Positions 9,532 through 18,334 of a stretch of DNA of 64,000 nt are shown piece after piece. Under the pieces are notes generated by a model. It worked only from the letters and a program-made list of their open reading frames with translations, did not search any database and was not told the origin of the DNA. The translations under genes were made by a program, and so were the position numbers. The stretch is from Actinomadura syzygii (GTDB lineage: Bacteria; Actinomycetota; Actinomycetes; Streptosporangiales; Streptosporangiaceae), in contig NZ_VSFF01000001.1 in assembly GCF_008085905.1 (NCBI RefSeq), positions 620,001 through 684,000 on the forward strand, given 5' to 3'. Every line of letters begins with the position of its first letter. Positions within the stretch are counted from its first letter, which is position 1.

Positions 9532-11561
9532 CGGCTCGTGTCTCCCTCGGAACGTTCGGGACTGTGCAGGCCGCCCGGCCGGTCCGGGACGCGGCTCGGA
9601 TCGTCGAAGATCACTTGGAGGCCCTTTCCTGGATGGTCGGCGTCGGCGGGCACGGCGGCGGCCTCCCGGCGCAGGTCGCGCACCATGCGGGGAAGGTCGG
9701 CGGCGGGCGTCTCGGCGAGCCGGGACCGGAGCTCGGCGGCCGCCGCCGGGCCCGGGTCGCGGCGGTGCCAGACCGCGATCGAGAAGCCGTCCCGGAGCGC
9801 GTCGAGCACCTCGTCGGGGCTGCGGTCCGCGACGAGGTAGACGGGCACCGGGGCTCCCGGGCGGTCGTCCGGACGGTCCTCCCGCGATCGCCGGTCCCGG
9901 GACACGTGGACCCGTTCCAGGCTGCGGACGACGACCGGATACACCGTCCCGATCTCGGCCTCCGGCTGCGTGGAGCGCCCGAGCGGCCACTCCTCCACCG
10001 CGATGTTGAGCAGCGTTCGCGGCAGGACGAACTCGATCACCAGGTCGTCGGCGTCCCCCGGCGGCGTCCCGGTCTCCACCGGCCCGAGCAGCTCCTGGAG
10101 GAGGCGCTGCACCTCCGGCAGGGTCACCGCCTCGTCCGGGCTGAGCAGCACGGTCGGCGGCCCGTCCGCCCGCTGCGACGACACTGTCAGCAGGAAGTGG
10201 TCGGCGTCGAGACCGTCCTCCTCCAGCTGGAAGATCAGGTAGGACCGGGCGTCCGGCGCCGGGGGCGCCGTCTCGGGCCGCTCCGTAGACCACGCCTCCG
10301 GCGGCAGGCCGAGCCGTTCACCGACCCCGGCGAGCCAGCCGCGCAGCAGCGGGCGGGCGAAGGGTTCCGCGTCCGCGGCGAGCCGCTCCACGAACTCCAG
10401 CAGGGGCGGGACGCCGGCGGGGGAGACGACGGCGTCCTCCAGCCTCCGGATGGTGGACCGGAGATCGCCGCCCTCGCCGAGCAGCCCGCCGACCGCGCCG
10501 CCGATCACTGTGCCGACCCCAGGGCTGATCAACGTTCCGATCGCGGCGCCGCCGGACGGCGTCGCCGATGCGCCGCGGACGGCTTCGACCAGGCGGAGCA
10601 GGTCCGCCCGCTCGTTCTCGGTGAGCAGCGGCGGCGGCACCACGCGCTCGATCCGCTCCGCGAGCTGCTCGACCTCGACGCTCGCCGGGTGGAACATCCT
10701 GGCCGTGTCCAGCAGCGTGTGGAAGGCGCCCGGCCGCTCGGCGCACCAGTTCACGAGGGTCCACAGTTCGCGGCGTGTCTCGTCGCCGACCCCGATGCCG
10801 GGGCGTTCGCCCAGCATGTCCCCGAGGAGTTCGGCGTAGGTGGCGCGGAGCCGCCGGTCGGCGAGGTCGGGCATGTTCATGAGCGCGTCGAGGATCGTCC
10901 CTGCCTCCGCCGCCGACAGGCGCGCGGCGCCGGCCTGCGGCGCGGCGAGCCCGGCGAGCGGCGGCCAGAGGTCCGCGACGGCCCGCGCGGGCAGCATGAG
11001 CGCCGTGCGCTCCGGCGCCGCCGCCGTGAGGACGCCGACGACGTTCCCCGTCTCGCCGGACAGGACGGCCGCGCCGCTGAACCCCGGCCCGAGCAGCCCC
11101 GGGGAGTCGACGTCGAGCGACCGCCGTCCCGCCGCGCTGCCGCCGCGCGCCGAGACGCGCGCGGACATCCACATCCCCTGGTCGGCGTCGCCGGGATAGC
11201 CGAAGTATCGAACCTCCATGCCGGGCGGGATGTCCTCATCCGGCCGGACGAGGGGAAGCGGATCGCACCGGACGGACGGTCCGATGAGGTTCAGCACCGC
11301 GAGGTCCCCGTGGCCGGACGACGCGGGGAACCAGCCGCCCGGCAGCACCTTGGCCGACCGGTCCTGCCCGAACGCGGGCAGCTCGACCCGGACGCCGTCG
11401 GCCGGACGTCCCGCCGCGCCTCCGCCGCCCGCCACGACGTGCGCGCAGGTCAGCACCAGGTGGTGGTCGATCAGGAACCCGGTCCCGGCGACGAGCCCCT
11501 GCTGGTCGAGCACGCGGACACTCCATGGAGGCGCGTCACCGGGCACGCTCGGCCAGCTCAC
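9528..11561 (-). CDS. VMAP: trypsin-like protease, effector-associated domain, VMAP-C
   Basis: A 677-residue protein without a signal peptide. Residues 10-200 are a trypsin-like serine protease with His41 (LTCAHVV), Asp86 (GHGDLAVL) and Ser162 (PGFSGAAV), so the triad is intact. Residues 217-307 resemble effector-associated domain 2, a small helical adaptor. A Gly-rich hydrophobic stretch with GxxxG spacing lies at 337-362. Residues 440-640 match the VMAP C-terminal domain pattern (LIFQLEEDGLD, VEEWPLG, PVVVRSLERV, FSIAVWHRRD). GTG start. It is the first gene of the tightly overlapping trio. In the described ternary systems this is the effector, held inactive until the MoxR/vWA pair signals; the trigger here is unknown. 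Confidence 0.85.
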   Translation of the reverse strand: MSWPSVPGDAPPWSVRVLDQQGLVAGTGFLIDHHLVLTCAHVVAGGGGAAGRPADGVRVELPAFGQDRSAKVLPGGWFPASSGHGDLAVLNLIGPSVRCDPLPLVRPDEDIPPGMEVRYFGYPGDADQGMWMSARVSARGGSAAGRRSLDVDSPGLLGPGFSGAAVLSGETGNVVGVLTAAAPERTALMLPARAVADLWPPLAGLAAPQAGAARLSAAEAGTILDALMNMPDLADRRLRATYAELLGDMLGERPGIGVGDETRRELWTLVNWCAERPGAFHTLLDTARMFHPASVEVEQLAERIERVVPPPLLTENERADLLRLVEAVRGASATPSGGAAIGTLISPGVGTVIGGAVGGLLGEGGDLRSTIRRLEDAVVSPAGVPPLLEFVERLAADAEPFARPLLRGWLAGVGERLGLPPEAWSTERPETAPPAPDARSYLIFQLEEDGLDADHFLLTVSSQRADGPPTVLLSPDEAVTLPEVQRLLQELLGPVETGTPPGDADDLVIEFVLPRTLLNIAVEEWPLGRSTQPEAEIGTVYPVVVRSLERVHVSRDRRSREDRPDDRPGAPVPVYLVADRSPDEVLDALRDGFSIAVWHRRDPGPAAAAELRSRLAETPAADLPRMVRDLRREAAAVPADADHPGKGLQVIFDDPSRVPDRPGGLHSPERSEGDTSR

Positions 11562-11643
11562 CGCTCACCACCCTGAGTCATCCGAACCACCATTATTTCG
11601 GACGCCGAAGACCCGCGGGGCGGACGCGGAGGTGTGCGCGCCA

Positions 11644-12714
11644 TCATCTGAGAAGTCTGGCGATGAGCTCCTCGCGCGCGGACACACCGAGCTTGCGGTA
11701 AATCGATTTGAAATGGTCGTTGAGGGTGTGCGGCGACATCTCCAGACGGCGCGCGATCTGCTTGGCGGCCAGCCCTTCGAGGACCTGCTCGACGACCGCG
11801 CGCTCCTTGGGCGTGAGGCCGTGCCAGAAGGCCATCGCCGGGAGCAGGTCGGTGCCGACGGCGGGCTGGACCGTCACCGCCACGTCCGTCCCGCCGGTCA
11901 GGGGCTGAGCGTTCAGGACGATCCATCCGCGCTTGGTGGGAACGCGGGTCATCGCGGGCTTGTCCGTGGTGCGCACCGTCTGAGTGAGAATCCAGACGAT
12001 GCTCTCCACCGGCGGATCCGATGTCGTGAGCGCGTCGGCGGGCCGGGTTCCCAACTCGTCCAGCCATTCGCGCGCGGACGGCGTCGCCGCCACGACCCTC
12101 TCGGCGGCTATCGCTCCGCCTCCGGTTCCGATGACCAGCACGCCCGGCGGGAGGGCGAGGCCACTGGGCTCCGGCGGCGCGGCCGCCGCGTAGCGTCTCA
12201 TCGCGGCGACGATGTCCCGCGCGAGCCGCTGGGCCTGGACGGACTCGTCCGCTGAGAACGGCCGGGCTCCCCTCGGACGGAGCAGCACCAGGCCGCCCCA
12301 CATCGTCCCCGCGTGGGCCAACGCGATGCGCAGCTCGCTGCCGACACCCTGATCGAGCATGACGTCGCGCATCGCCTCGTTGCGGCGCAGCCCCGGAGCG
12401 TCCGTGTTGAAGACGCCCACCCGGGATTGCCGGGCCCTCCGGTCGAAGGGATAGGGGTGATCGCCGTCGCTGCGGTCCCCCACGATCAGCCGCCGCGCGG
12501 CCGCCTGACTGTAGCCGTGCTCCCTCGCGAGGAAACATCCCACGCCGGTGACCGGGTCCACCGCGGCGAGCATGTACCCCTCGTGGGGGACCACCCGTCC
12601 GACCCACTGCGAGACCACCGCGCCCAGTTCGACGGCAGTCCCGACGTCCGAGGCAGCCCTGATGGACGAGCACTCACCCCTGCTCATCCTCCCAGTATTC
12701 GCCACGCAACGCAT
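11644..12714 (-). CDS. LuxR-family regulator with GAF-like N terminus
   Basis: A 356-residue regulator. The N-terminal 170 residues resemble a GAF-type sensor and the C terminus (about 293-356) is a LuxR helix-turn-helix (LTPKERAVVEQVLEGLAAKQIARRLEMS). No receiver domain and no membrane segment. The ATG at 12714 has no clear ribosome site; an internal ATG at 12687 sits too close to a GGGAGG, so the start is uncertain. It lies 82 bp upstream of the VMAP gene on the same strand and may be co-transcribed with or control the conflict block. A perfect 14-bp palindrome lies just upstream at 12742. Confidence 0.7.
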   Translation of the reverse strand: MRCVANTGRMSRGECSSIRAASDVGTAVELGAVVSQWVGRVVPHEGYMLAAVDPVTGVGCFLAREHGYSQAAARRLIVGDRSDGDHPYPFDRRARQSRVGVFNTDAPGLRRNEAMRDVMLDQGVGSELRIALAHAGTMWGGLVLLRPRGARPFSADESVQAQRLARDIVAAMRRYAAAAPPEPSGLALPPGVLVIGTGGGAIAAERVVAATPSAREWLDELGTRPADALTTSDPPVESIVWILTQTVRTTDKPAMTRVPTKRGWIVLNAQPLTGGTDVAVTVQPAVGTDLLPAMAFWHGLTPKERAVVEQVLEGLAAKQIARRLEMSPHTLNDHFKSIYRKLGVSAREELIARLLR

Positions 12715-12741
12715 TTAGACGAGTACAGATTGTCGCCTTTG

Positions 12742-12755
12742 TGGGTCGCGACCCA
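12742..12755. promoter_or_regulatory. perfect 14-bp palindrome, operator candidate
   Basis: TGGGTCGCGACCCA is a perfect palindrome in the divergent gap between the LuxR regulator and the secreted lectin gene. Its position fits a binding site for the adjacent regulator, but this is inference only. Confidence 0.35.
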
Positions 12756-12877
12756 TTCGGACAGGCACCGGCAACCCCCAAGACCTGGGGATACTTCCGC
12801 GCCCGCCGTCCGGCGACCGTTTGTGGCAGGACGGCTCACCACCCCGCGGACGAGCCCAGAACGGATCGGAGTGCAAG

Positions 12878-13372
12878 ATGCGCAAATTCGTGATGCTGGT
12901 GCTGCTGCCGACAATCACCATGCTCGGCGGGACCGGCGCCGTGACGTCCGCCTCGGCGGCCCCGTCGCCCCGCCTCGACGAGGGTTTCTCGCTCAGGCCG
13001 AACGGCAACGCCAACCTGTGCCTCGAAGTGGCCGACGCCAACACCGGAAACGGCGCCCTGGTCACCCTGTGGCCCTGCACCGGCAACCCCAACCAGAAGT
13101 GGGTCTTCGAGCAGAACAGGCTCCGGAGCGCCCTGCCCGGCAACAAGTGCCTCGACATTCGCTCCGGAAACACCGGCGACGGCGCCGCCGTCAACACCTA
13201 CGACTGCCATCCCGGAGACCCGCAGTTGTGGCGCTTCAGCGGGGACACGCTGATCAGCAGCCTCAACGGCAAGTGCCTCAGCGTCCTGGCGAACAATTTC
13301 GCCGCCGGGGCGGCCGTGGTGAACTTCGGCTGCAACGGCGGCAGGGGCCAGTCCTGGCGGACGACGACCTGA
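12878..13372 (+). CDS. secreted ricin-B-type lectin domain protein
   Basis: A 164-residue protein with a Sec signal peptide (MRKFVMLVLL, hydrophobic core, cleavage near SASAAP) followed by one ricin-type beta-trefoil. The three QxW-type repeats are visible: NQKW, PQLW and GQSW, each after a CLE/CLD/CLS strand. Four to six Cys suggest disulphides. No catalytic domain is attached, so the protein is a free carbohydrate-binding lectin. The ATG was chosen for the GGAG ribosome site 8 bp upstream and because the signal peptide begins there. A strong hairpin follows at 13411. It is divergent from the LuxR gene. Sugar specificity cannot be read. Confidence 0.8.
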   Translation: MRKFVMLVLLPTITMLGGTGAVTSASAAPSPRLDEGFSLRPNGNANLCLEVADANTGNGALVTLWPCTGNPNQKWVFEQNRLRSALPGNKCLDIRSGNTGDGAAVNTYDCHPGDPQLWRFSGDTLISSLNGKCLSVLANNFAAGAAVVNFGCNGGRGQSWRTTT

Positions 13373-13410
13373 CCGAGCGTGCCGGTCGGGACGCCCCGGA
13401 GCGACTCACG

Positions 13411-13442
13411 CCCAGGCCAGAGATTCCGTTCTCTGGCCTGGG
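13411..13442 (+). terminator. hairpin terminator after lectin gene
   Basis: A perfect 12-bp stem (CCCAGGCCAGAG and CTCTGGCCTGGG) with an 8-nt loop, followed by a T-rich stretch (TCGTTCCCTTTT), 38 bp after the lectin stop. Confidence 0.75.
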
Positions 13443-13524
13443 TCGTTCCCTTTTCCGATGCCGACTTCGATGCCCCCGTCATAGCCTCACCTATAACCAC
13501 TGGACGAGGCCGCAGGAGCAGACG

Positions 13525-13911
13525 ATGGACACCGAAGTACGCATGCTGGACGTGGCACCGGTAATCCCGGTCCGCGACCTGAAGGCCGCCCTAGACCGCT
13601 ACCGCGCCCTCGGCTTCTCCGTGCGCCAGGACGACGGAGACCACCACTACGGATTCGCCGACTGGGGCCAGGTCTCCTTGCACCTCACCCAGTGGGACGA
13701 GCACGATCCCGCCCGAACCGGCGCGGCCATCTACCTCTACACCTCAGACGCCGACGCCCTACACGCCCAATGGACGAACGCCCACGTCCCGGGTCGCCTG
13801 GGCAAACCGGCCAACACCCCATATGGCCTGCGAGAATTCGCCTACGTCGACCCCGACGGGACGCTCCACCGAGTCGGCTCGAACCAATCTCCGCCGGCTA
13901 ATCCTCGATAG
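13525..13911 (+). CDS. VOC-family (glyoxalase/bleomycin-resistance-like) protein
   Basis: A 128-residue single-domain protein of the vicinal oxygen chelate fold. The typical pattern is visible: VAPVIPVRDLKAALDRYRALGFSV at the N terminus, then a strand series ending with FAYVDPDGTLHRVGSN. Proteins of this size dimerise and either bind and sequester drugs or act on small molecules; no substrate can be assigned. The ATG at 13525 follows a CAGGAG stretch; an internal ATG at 13543 is less likely. Its 3' end overlaps the convergent pentapeptide-repeat gene by 14 bp. Confidence 0.75.
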   Translation: MDTEVRMLDVAPVIPVRDLKAALDRYRALGFSVRQDDGDHHYGFADWGQVSLHLTQWDEHDPARTGAAIYLYTSDADALHAQWTNAHVPGRLGKPANTPYGLREFAYVDPDGTLHRVGSNQSPPANPR

Positions 13912-14599
13912 TGATCCCCATGGCCGCCGCGAGCGCGAACAGCAGCGCCTGAGCGTCAGCGGCAGGCACTGTCGCACCCGCGAAACTCTGAATTCCATTG
14001 ACTCCGTAGAGGTCGCACTCAGAGAGCCGGGCGCCCTTCATATTGGCACCACTGAACTGCGCGCCGGTCAGCTTGCAACGCTCGAACCGGACACCGCCGA
14101 GTTCCGCACCCTGGAAGTTCGCGTCGGCCAGGTTGCAGTCACGAAAGACAACGCTCTTGAACCGACCGAACCGGAAGGACGACAGGTCTGCGCGGCAGTT
14201 GACGAACAGGACGTCCCGGAGCCCGCACTCACTCATCGAGGTCCCGGTCAGGCGGCTCCCCTGGACGACCGCGTTGAAGATCCGAGAGTCGACGAGCCTG
14301 AGATTCGCCAGGTCGCACGACGTGAACTCGACATCGGCGAAACTAGCGCGCCGCATCGCCGTCCCGGAGAACCGCGTGTCCTGAAACCGGCAGCGCTCGA
14401 ACTCCACGTCCTCGACATCCTGCGCGGACAGATCTACGTCGCAGAACCGCGTGGACAGATAGACGCCGTCATGCGCCAACTCGGCACCCGAAGTGCCGAC
14501 CTCCTCCAATGAACTGGGGATCTTAGGCGCCACAGGTTCTTTGAGACGCTTCGGACGAGCCCGAACATTGCCAGCTGCCACGTGCCCGACCCTACTCAT
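13898..14599 (-). CDS. pentapeptide-repeat protein
   Basis: A 233-residue protein with a run of pentapeptide repeats (A[DN]LXX pattern) at roughly residues 55-205, for example FERCRFQDTRF, DLANLRLVDS, NLADANFQGAELGGVRF and ANMKGARLSECDLYG. These fold as a right-handed quadrilateral helix. No other domain, no signal peptide. Some family members mimic DNA and protect gyrase, but nothing in the sequence establishes that here. The start is taken at ATG 14599; an upstream ATG at 14695 would add 32 Arg/Ala-rich residues with little family character. Confidence 0.7.
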   Translation of the reverse strand: MSRVGHVAAGNVRARPKRLKEPVAPKIPSSLEEVGTSGAELAHDGVYLSTRFCDVDLSAQDVEDVEFERCRFQDTRFSGTAMRRASFADVEFTSCDLANLRLVDSRIFNAVVQGSRLTGTSMSECGLRDVLFVNCRADLSSFRFGRFKSVVFRDCNLADANFQGAELGGVRFERCKLTGAQFSGANMKGARLSECDLYGVNGIQSFAGATVPAADAQALLFALAAAMGITIED

Positions 14600-14798
14600 C
14601 CCGAACCCACGACACGTCCATGCCCCGAGAGCCGCCTCCGGGTCGCGGCCCGCTCCCAGAGGCGCCCGAGCAGCCCGACGCTCCGAGGTGGGCATCCGAC
14701 CCGTTCCGTCTCAGCCTGCGAGAGGCCCGGTACCGGTATCAGAACGTGAGTTACTTGGACCTCTCACGCAACTTGGAACGTGTTAGCCTCCCCCGATA

Positions 14799-14812
14799 GT
14801 TCAGATTTGAAC
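14799..14812. promoter_or_regulatory. inverted repeat upstream of doxX-like gene
   Basis: GTTCA-GATT-TGAAC is a 5-bp inverted repeat with a 4-bp spacer, 18 bp before the DoxX start. It is of the size bound by winged-helix redox regulators (HxlR or MarR type), but no regulator is adjacent, so the assignment is tentative. Confidence 0.3.
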
Positions 14813-14830
14813 AACCCCCTGGGAGGGAGC

Positions 14831-15277
14831 ATGACCCCCGCGAACCGGATCCCCTACCTCTCCGACATCGCCCTGCTCATCGGCCGCGTCGCAGTCGGCG
14901 TGGTGTTCGTCGCGCACGGCTGGCAGAAGTTCGACGACATGGGCCACGGCGGCGTCACCAAGATGTTCGAGGGCATGGACATTCCGGCCCCGTCCGTCGC
15001 CGCCTACTACTCCACCTGGGTCGAGCTCATCGGCGGCCTCGCCCTCATCGTCGGCGTCGCCGTCCCGCTGGCGGGCCTGCTGCTAGTCGCCGACATGGCG
15101 GGCGCCTTCTGGTTCGTCCACAAGGGCAACGGCGTCTTCGTCACCGGGAACGGCTACGAACTGGTCCTCGTCCTCGGCGCAGCCGCAGTCCTACTGGCCC
15201 TCGTCGGCGCAGGCCGCTTCTCACTCGACGGCCTCCTGTTCGACCGCACCAAGAAACACCAAGAAGTCACCACCTGA
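14831..15277 (+). CDS. DoxX-family membrane protein
   Basis: A 148-residue integral membrane protein with four predicted helices (about 10-30, 55-80, 82-105 and 112-132). It shows the family pattern LIGRVAVGVVFVAHGWQK near the N terminus and a conserved ELIGGLALIVG helix. DoxX proteins are small quinone-linked or redox-associated membrane proteins; exact function is unclear. ATG preceded by GGGAGGGAGC, a strong ribosome site. An inverted repeat lies just upstream and a 13-bp stem hairpin follows at 15311. Confidence 0.8.
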   Translation: MTPANRIPYLSDIALLIGRVAVGVVFVAHGWQKFDDMGHGGVTKMFEGMDIPAPSVAAYYSTWVELIGGLALIVGVAVPLAGLLLVADMAGAFWFVHKGNGVFVTGNGYELVLVLGAAAVLLALVGAGRFSLDGLLFDRTKKHQEVTT

Positions 15278-15310
15278 CCGCCCGCCCCACCGGCGTTCAG
15301 GCACGATCAG

Positions 15311-15343
15311 GCCCAGGTCAGAGACCAGCCCTCTGACCTGGGC
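15311..15343 (+). terminator. hairpin after doxX-like gene
   Basis: A perfect 13-bp stem (GCCCAGGTCAGAG and CTCTGACCTGGGC) with a 7-nt loop. No T tract follows, as is common in GC-rich actinomycetes. It probably stops both convergent transcripts. Confidence 0.65.
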
Positions 15344-15418
15344 ACTGAACACTCGTCCGCCGATCAGCGCTCGATCCCCAAGCGAGATCAGACGCGAATC
15401 ACCTCGCAGTGCGCCGGT

Positions 15419-18328
15419 TCAGTCCGGGACTCCGAAAAGGTCTTTCAGGTCGTCGGCGTACTCCCGCACTGAACGCGTTGTGGGGTGCTGCGCGCCGAAC
15501 GCAGCTGATGCGCGTTCTTCGGCTCGCGCGATCGCCGCGAGAGCTTCGGCGGCCCGTCTCAGATCGCGGTGCGCGGTGGCCAGGTCGCTCAGAAGTCGGA
15601 CGACGGTGAGGTGGTCGGGTCTCGGCGCGGCTTCAGCGATGGCCAAAGCCCGCTCCAACAGCGGCAGCGCGGCAGCGGCCTGCCCCAGATCCAGATGCGT
15701 GTCGGCCAGGTTGCCCAGTCTCATGACAACGGTGGGGTGATCGGGGCCCAGCGCGGCCTCGGCGATGGCCAACGCCCGCTCCAACAGCGAGAGCGCTTCG
15801 ACCGCCCGTCCCAAATCCTTGTAGGTGGTGGCCAGGTTGCTCAGCAGGGTGGCGACGTCGGGATCATCGGGCCCCAACGCGCCCTCGGCAATGGCCAAAG
15901 CCCGCTCCAACAGCGACTGCGCCTCACTCACATGCCCCAGTACGCGGTGCGCGGCTGCCAGGTTGCCCAGGCCTCTGGCGATGTCGGGATGGTCGGGACC
16001 CAACACGGCCTCGAATATGCACAGCGCCCGCTCCAACAGCGGCAACTCGTCGGCGGTCTGTCCCAAATAGCGATGAGCGGCAGCCAGGTTGCCCAACCCG
16101 ATGGCGACCGCGAGATCGTCGGGACCCAACACGGCCTCGATAATGGTCAACGCCCGCTTCAACAGCGGCAGCGCAGCAGTGGCCTGCCCCAGACTTAGAT
16201 GCGTGGCGGCCAGGCTGGCCAGTTGGTCGGCGACGGTCGGGTGGTCGGAGCCCAGCGCGGCCTCGGCGATGTCCAGTGCCCGATCCAACAGCGGCAACGC
16301 GGCCGCGGCCTGCCCCAGATCAAGGTGCGTGACGGCCAGATCGGCCAGGTGGTCGGCGACGGCGGGGCGATCAGGGCCGAACGCGGCCTCCACGATGGCC
16401 AGCGCCCGCCGCTGCAACGGCAGCGTCTCAGCCGTCCGCCCCAACGCGCGGTGCGTGGCGGCCAGATTCCTCAACAGGGTGGCGACCATGGGATGGGCAG
16501 GGCCGAACGCGGCCTCGGAGACGGCCAGCGCCCGCTCCAACAGCGGGAGTGCTTCGGCCGCCCGTCCCAGCTCGCGGTACATGCCGGCCAGATTGCTCAA
16601 CAGGGTGGCGACGTTGGGATGGGCGGGCCCCAGCGCGGCCTCGGTGATGACCACCGCCCGTTCCAACAGGGGGAGCGCCTCGGCCGTCCGCCCCAGATCG
16701 CTGTACGTGGAGGCCAGATTGCCCAGTCCGACGGCGACGTTGGGATGGGCGGAGCCCAGCGGGCCCTCGAAGATGGCCAGCGCCCGTTCGAACAGTGGGA
16801 GTGCCTCAGCCGCCCGTCCCAGACGGCGGAGCGTCATGGCCAGGCCGCCCAGACGGATGGCGACTTCGGGATGGCCAGGGCCGAGCGTGCTTTCAGCAAT
16901 GGCGGTCGCGGTGGCGAACATGGAATTGGCGCGTTGGTACTCGCCCTGCACATTCAGGAACAGGCCCGCCTCGTGCAGCACCGAACCGAGTCGCTCGGAC
17001 GAGCGGGACGGTGAGGCCGGTAATGCGGCGACCGCTTCGACATGGACGATAAGAGAACGCCAGGTCGGCCATCCGGTCACATCAGACTCGGCATTGTCGG
17101 GGATGGCCGAGTGGAGCCAGTCGAGGGCAAGGTCACGGGCCGCACCGAGTGCGTGCTCTTCGCCTGTGTCCTCGCTACGGGACAGGACGGCGGCTCGGGT
17201 AAGGCGGTGCATCGCCACCGCCTCGTCGGTCAGGTCGATCATGCTGTGAGAGGCCAGGACTCCCAGCGCTTCGTCCACGGCCTCGGTGGTCTCCTCGTCG
17301 CCGCCGCCCAGCATCAACCGGGGAATGTCGGCAGGGGCGTACTGCGCCAACACCAAAGCGAGTTCGGCCGCTACGGGCGCCTGCCGGTTGAGGGCTTCGA
17401 GGGTGATGTCCCAAAGGCGAGCGATGGTGGCCTGGGCCTTGTCGCCATCGGCGGACTTGGCGTAATAGCGGCCCGGATACCGTTGTAGCAATCCCAAGTA
17501 GCGGCCCAACGTGATGCGCGTCTGACGAATGTAGGCAGCGGCCTGATCTAACGCCAGCGGCAAATAGCCGAGTTCTTCGGCGATCGCCGAAGCCGTCTCC
17601 CGGTCGCCCGCGGCGGTTTGCCCGCTGATGGTGGTGATCAGTTCAGCGGCCGCCTCCGGGTCGAGCAACCCCAACTGCAACGTTCGCGTAGTGCCTGGCC
17701 AGCGCACGTCCCGGCGGCTGGTGATCAGCGCGTGCCCGCCCTCCAGACACCCCAACAACCCGGCGACATGGGCCGGGTCGGTGACGTTGTCCAACACCAG
17801 CAGCCATTCCGGATGCGCCCGTAACCAGCCGACCGCCCACGCCGCCGCATCCTCGGTCGTCGCCGCCCGCGCCGCATCCTGAACCAGATGACGGGTCAAT
17901 CCGGCCAACCCCGCCTCGACCTGCTGCGGATTCTCGGCGGTCACCCACCAGACCGCCCTGTACCTCTCCCGCGCCCGGTCGGCGTACTGCAACGCCAACT
18001 CTGACTTGCCCACCCCGCCCATCCCATAGACGGCCTGCGTCACCACCACCGTCCCCGCGGCAGCGGCCAATACCTGCTCTAATCGCCGGTAATCGTCGTG
18101 CCGTCCGACGAACACCCGCGTGGCCGGACGCGGCAACCCCACCACCCGCGCGACAGGCCGCACCGACTCCGGCGCCGGAAGCGACACCGCGGCCCGCGTG
18201 ATCTCATCCCCGGTCCTGACGCTGCCGAAATTGACGCCGATCCCCGGTGACCGATCCCCGGAGGTCCGCACGTGTCCCGCAGGCATGTAACCGGCCCGCC
18301 GCTCAACTCTCGCATCGCCGTCGGTCAT
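15419..18328 (-). CDS. NLR-like NB-ARC/TPR protein with N-terminal amyloid-like motif
   Basis: A 969-residue STAND ATPase. Residues 27-44 (SPGIGVNFGSVRTGDEIT) form a short motif shared with the C terminus of the upstream protein. Residues 75-380 are the NB-ARC module: Walker A GMGGVGKS (102-109), Walker B WLLVLDN (175-181), LGYLPLAL (253-260) and MHRLTR (373-378) at the MHD position. Residues 480-960 are about eleven TPR units of 42 residues each, close to a G-P-x-H-P-x-V-A start and LLERALAI end. The DNA of these units is correspondingly repetitive. It follows the small gene by 6 bp. By analogy with bacterial NLR/BELL pairs, ligand sensing by the TPRs would trigger oligomerisation and templated assembly of the partner; this is inferred. 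Confidence 0.85.
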   Translation of the reverse strand: MTDGDARVERRAGYMPAGHVRTSGDRSPGIGVNFGSVRTGDEITRAAVSLPAPESVRPVARVVGLPRPATRVFVGRHDDYRRLEQVLAAAAGTVVVTQAVYGMGGVGKSELALQYADRARERYRAVWWVTAENPQQVEAGLAGLTRHLVQDAARAATTEDAAAWAVGWLRAHPEWLLVLDNVTDPAHVAGLLGCLEGGHALITSRRDVRWPGTTRTLQLGLLDPEAAAELITTISGQTAAGDRETASAIAEELGYLPLALDQAAAYIRQTRITLGRYLGLLQRYPGRYYAKSADGDKAQATIARLWDITLEALNRQAPVAAELALVLAQYAPADIPRLMLGGGDEETTEAVDEALGVLASHSMIDLTDEAVAMHRLTRAAVLSRSEDTGEEHALGAARDLALDWLHSAIPDNAESDVTGWPTWRSLIVHVEAVAALPASPSRSSERLGSVLHEAGLFLNVQGEYQRANSMFATATAIAESTLGPGHPEVAIRLGGLAMTLRRLGRAAEALPLFERALAIFEGPLGSAHPNVAVGLGNLASTYSDLGRTAEALPLLERAVVITEAALGPAHPNVATLLSNLAGMYRELGRAAEALPLLERALAVSEAAFGPAHPMVATLLRNLAATHRALGRTAETLPLQRRALAIVEAAFGPDRPAVADHLADLAVTHLDLGQAAAALPLLDRALDIAEAALGSDHPTVADQLASLAATHLSLGQATAALPLLKRALTIIEAVLGPDDLAVAIGLGNLAAAHRYLGQTADELPLLERALCIFEAVLGPDHPDIARGLGNLAAAHRVLGHVSEAQSLLERALAIAEGALGPDDPDVATLLSNLATTYKDLGRAVEALSLLERALAIAEAALGPDHPTVVMRLGNLADTHLDLGQAAAALPLLERALAIAEAAPRPDHLTVVRLLSDLATAHRDLRRAAEALAAIARAEERASAAFGAQHPTTRSVREYADDLKDLFGVPD
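15440..16880 (-). repeat. about eleven tandem 126-bp coding repeats (TPR array)
   Basis: The TPR-coding part of the NB-ARC gene is built of units of about 126 bp that are highly similar in DNA as well as protein. Recurrent words such as CGCTCCAACAGCGG recur once per unit. Such arrays can change copy number by recombination and would vary the sensor surface. Confidence 0.75.
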
Positions 18329-18334
18329 GCCCGG

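Noticed and set aside
15440..16880. Regular repeats as a CRISPR array
   Set aside because: The units are 126 bp, coding, and translate as TPRs; no short repeat/unique spacer pattern and no cas genes.
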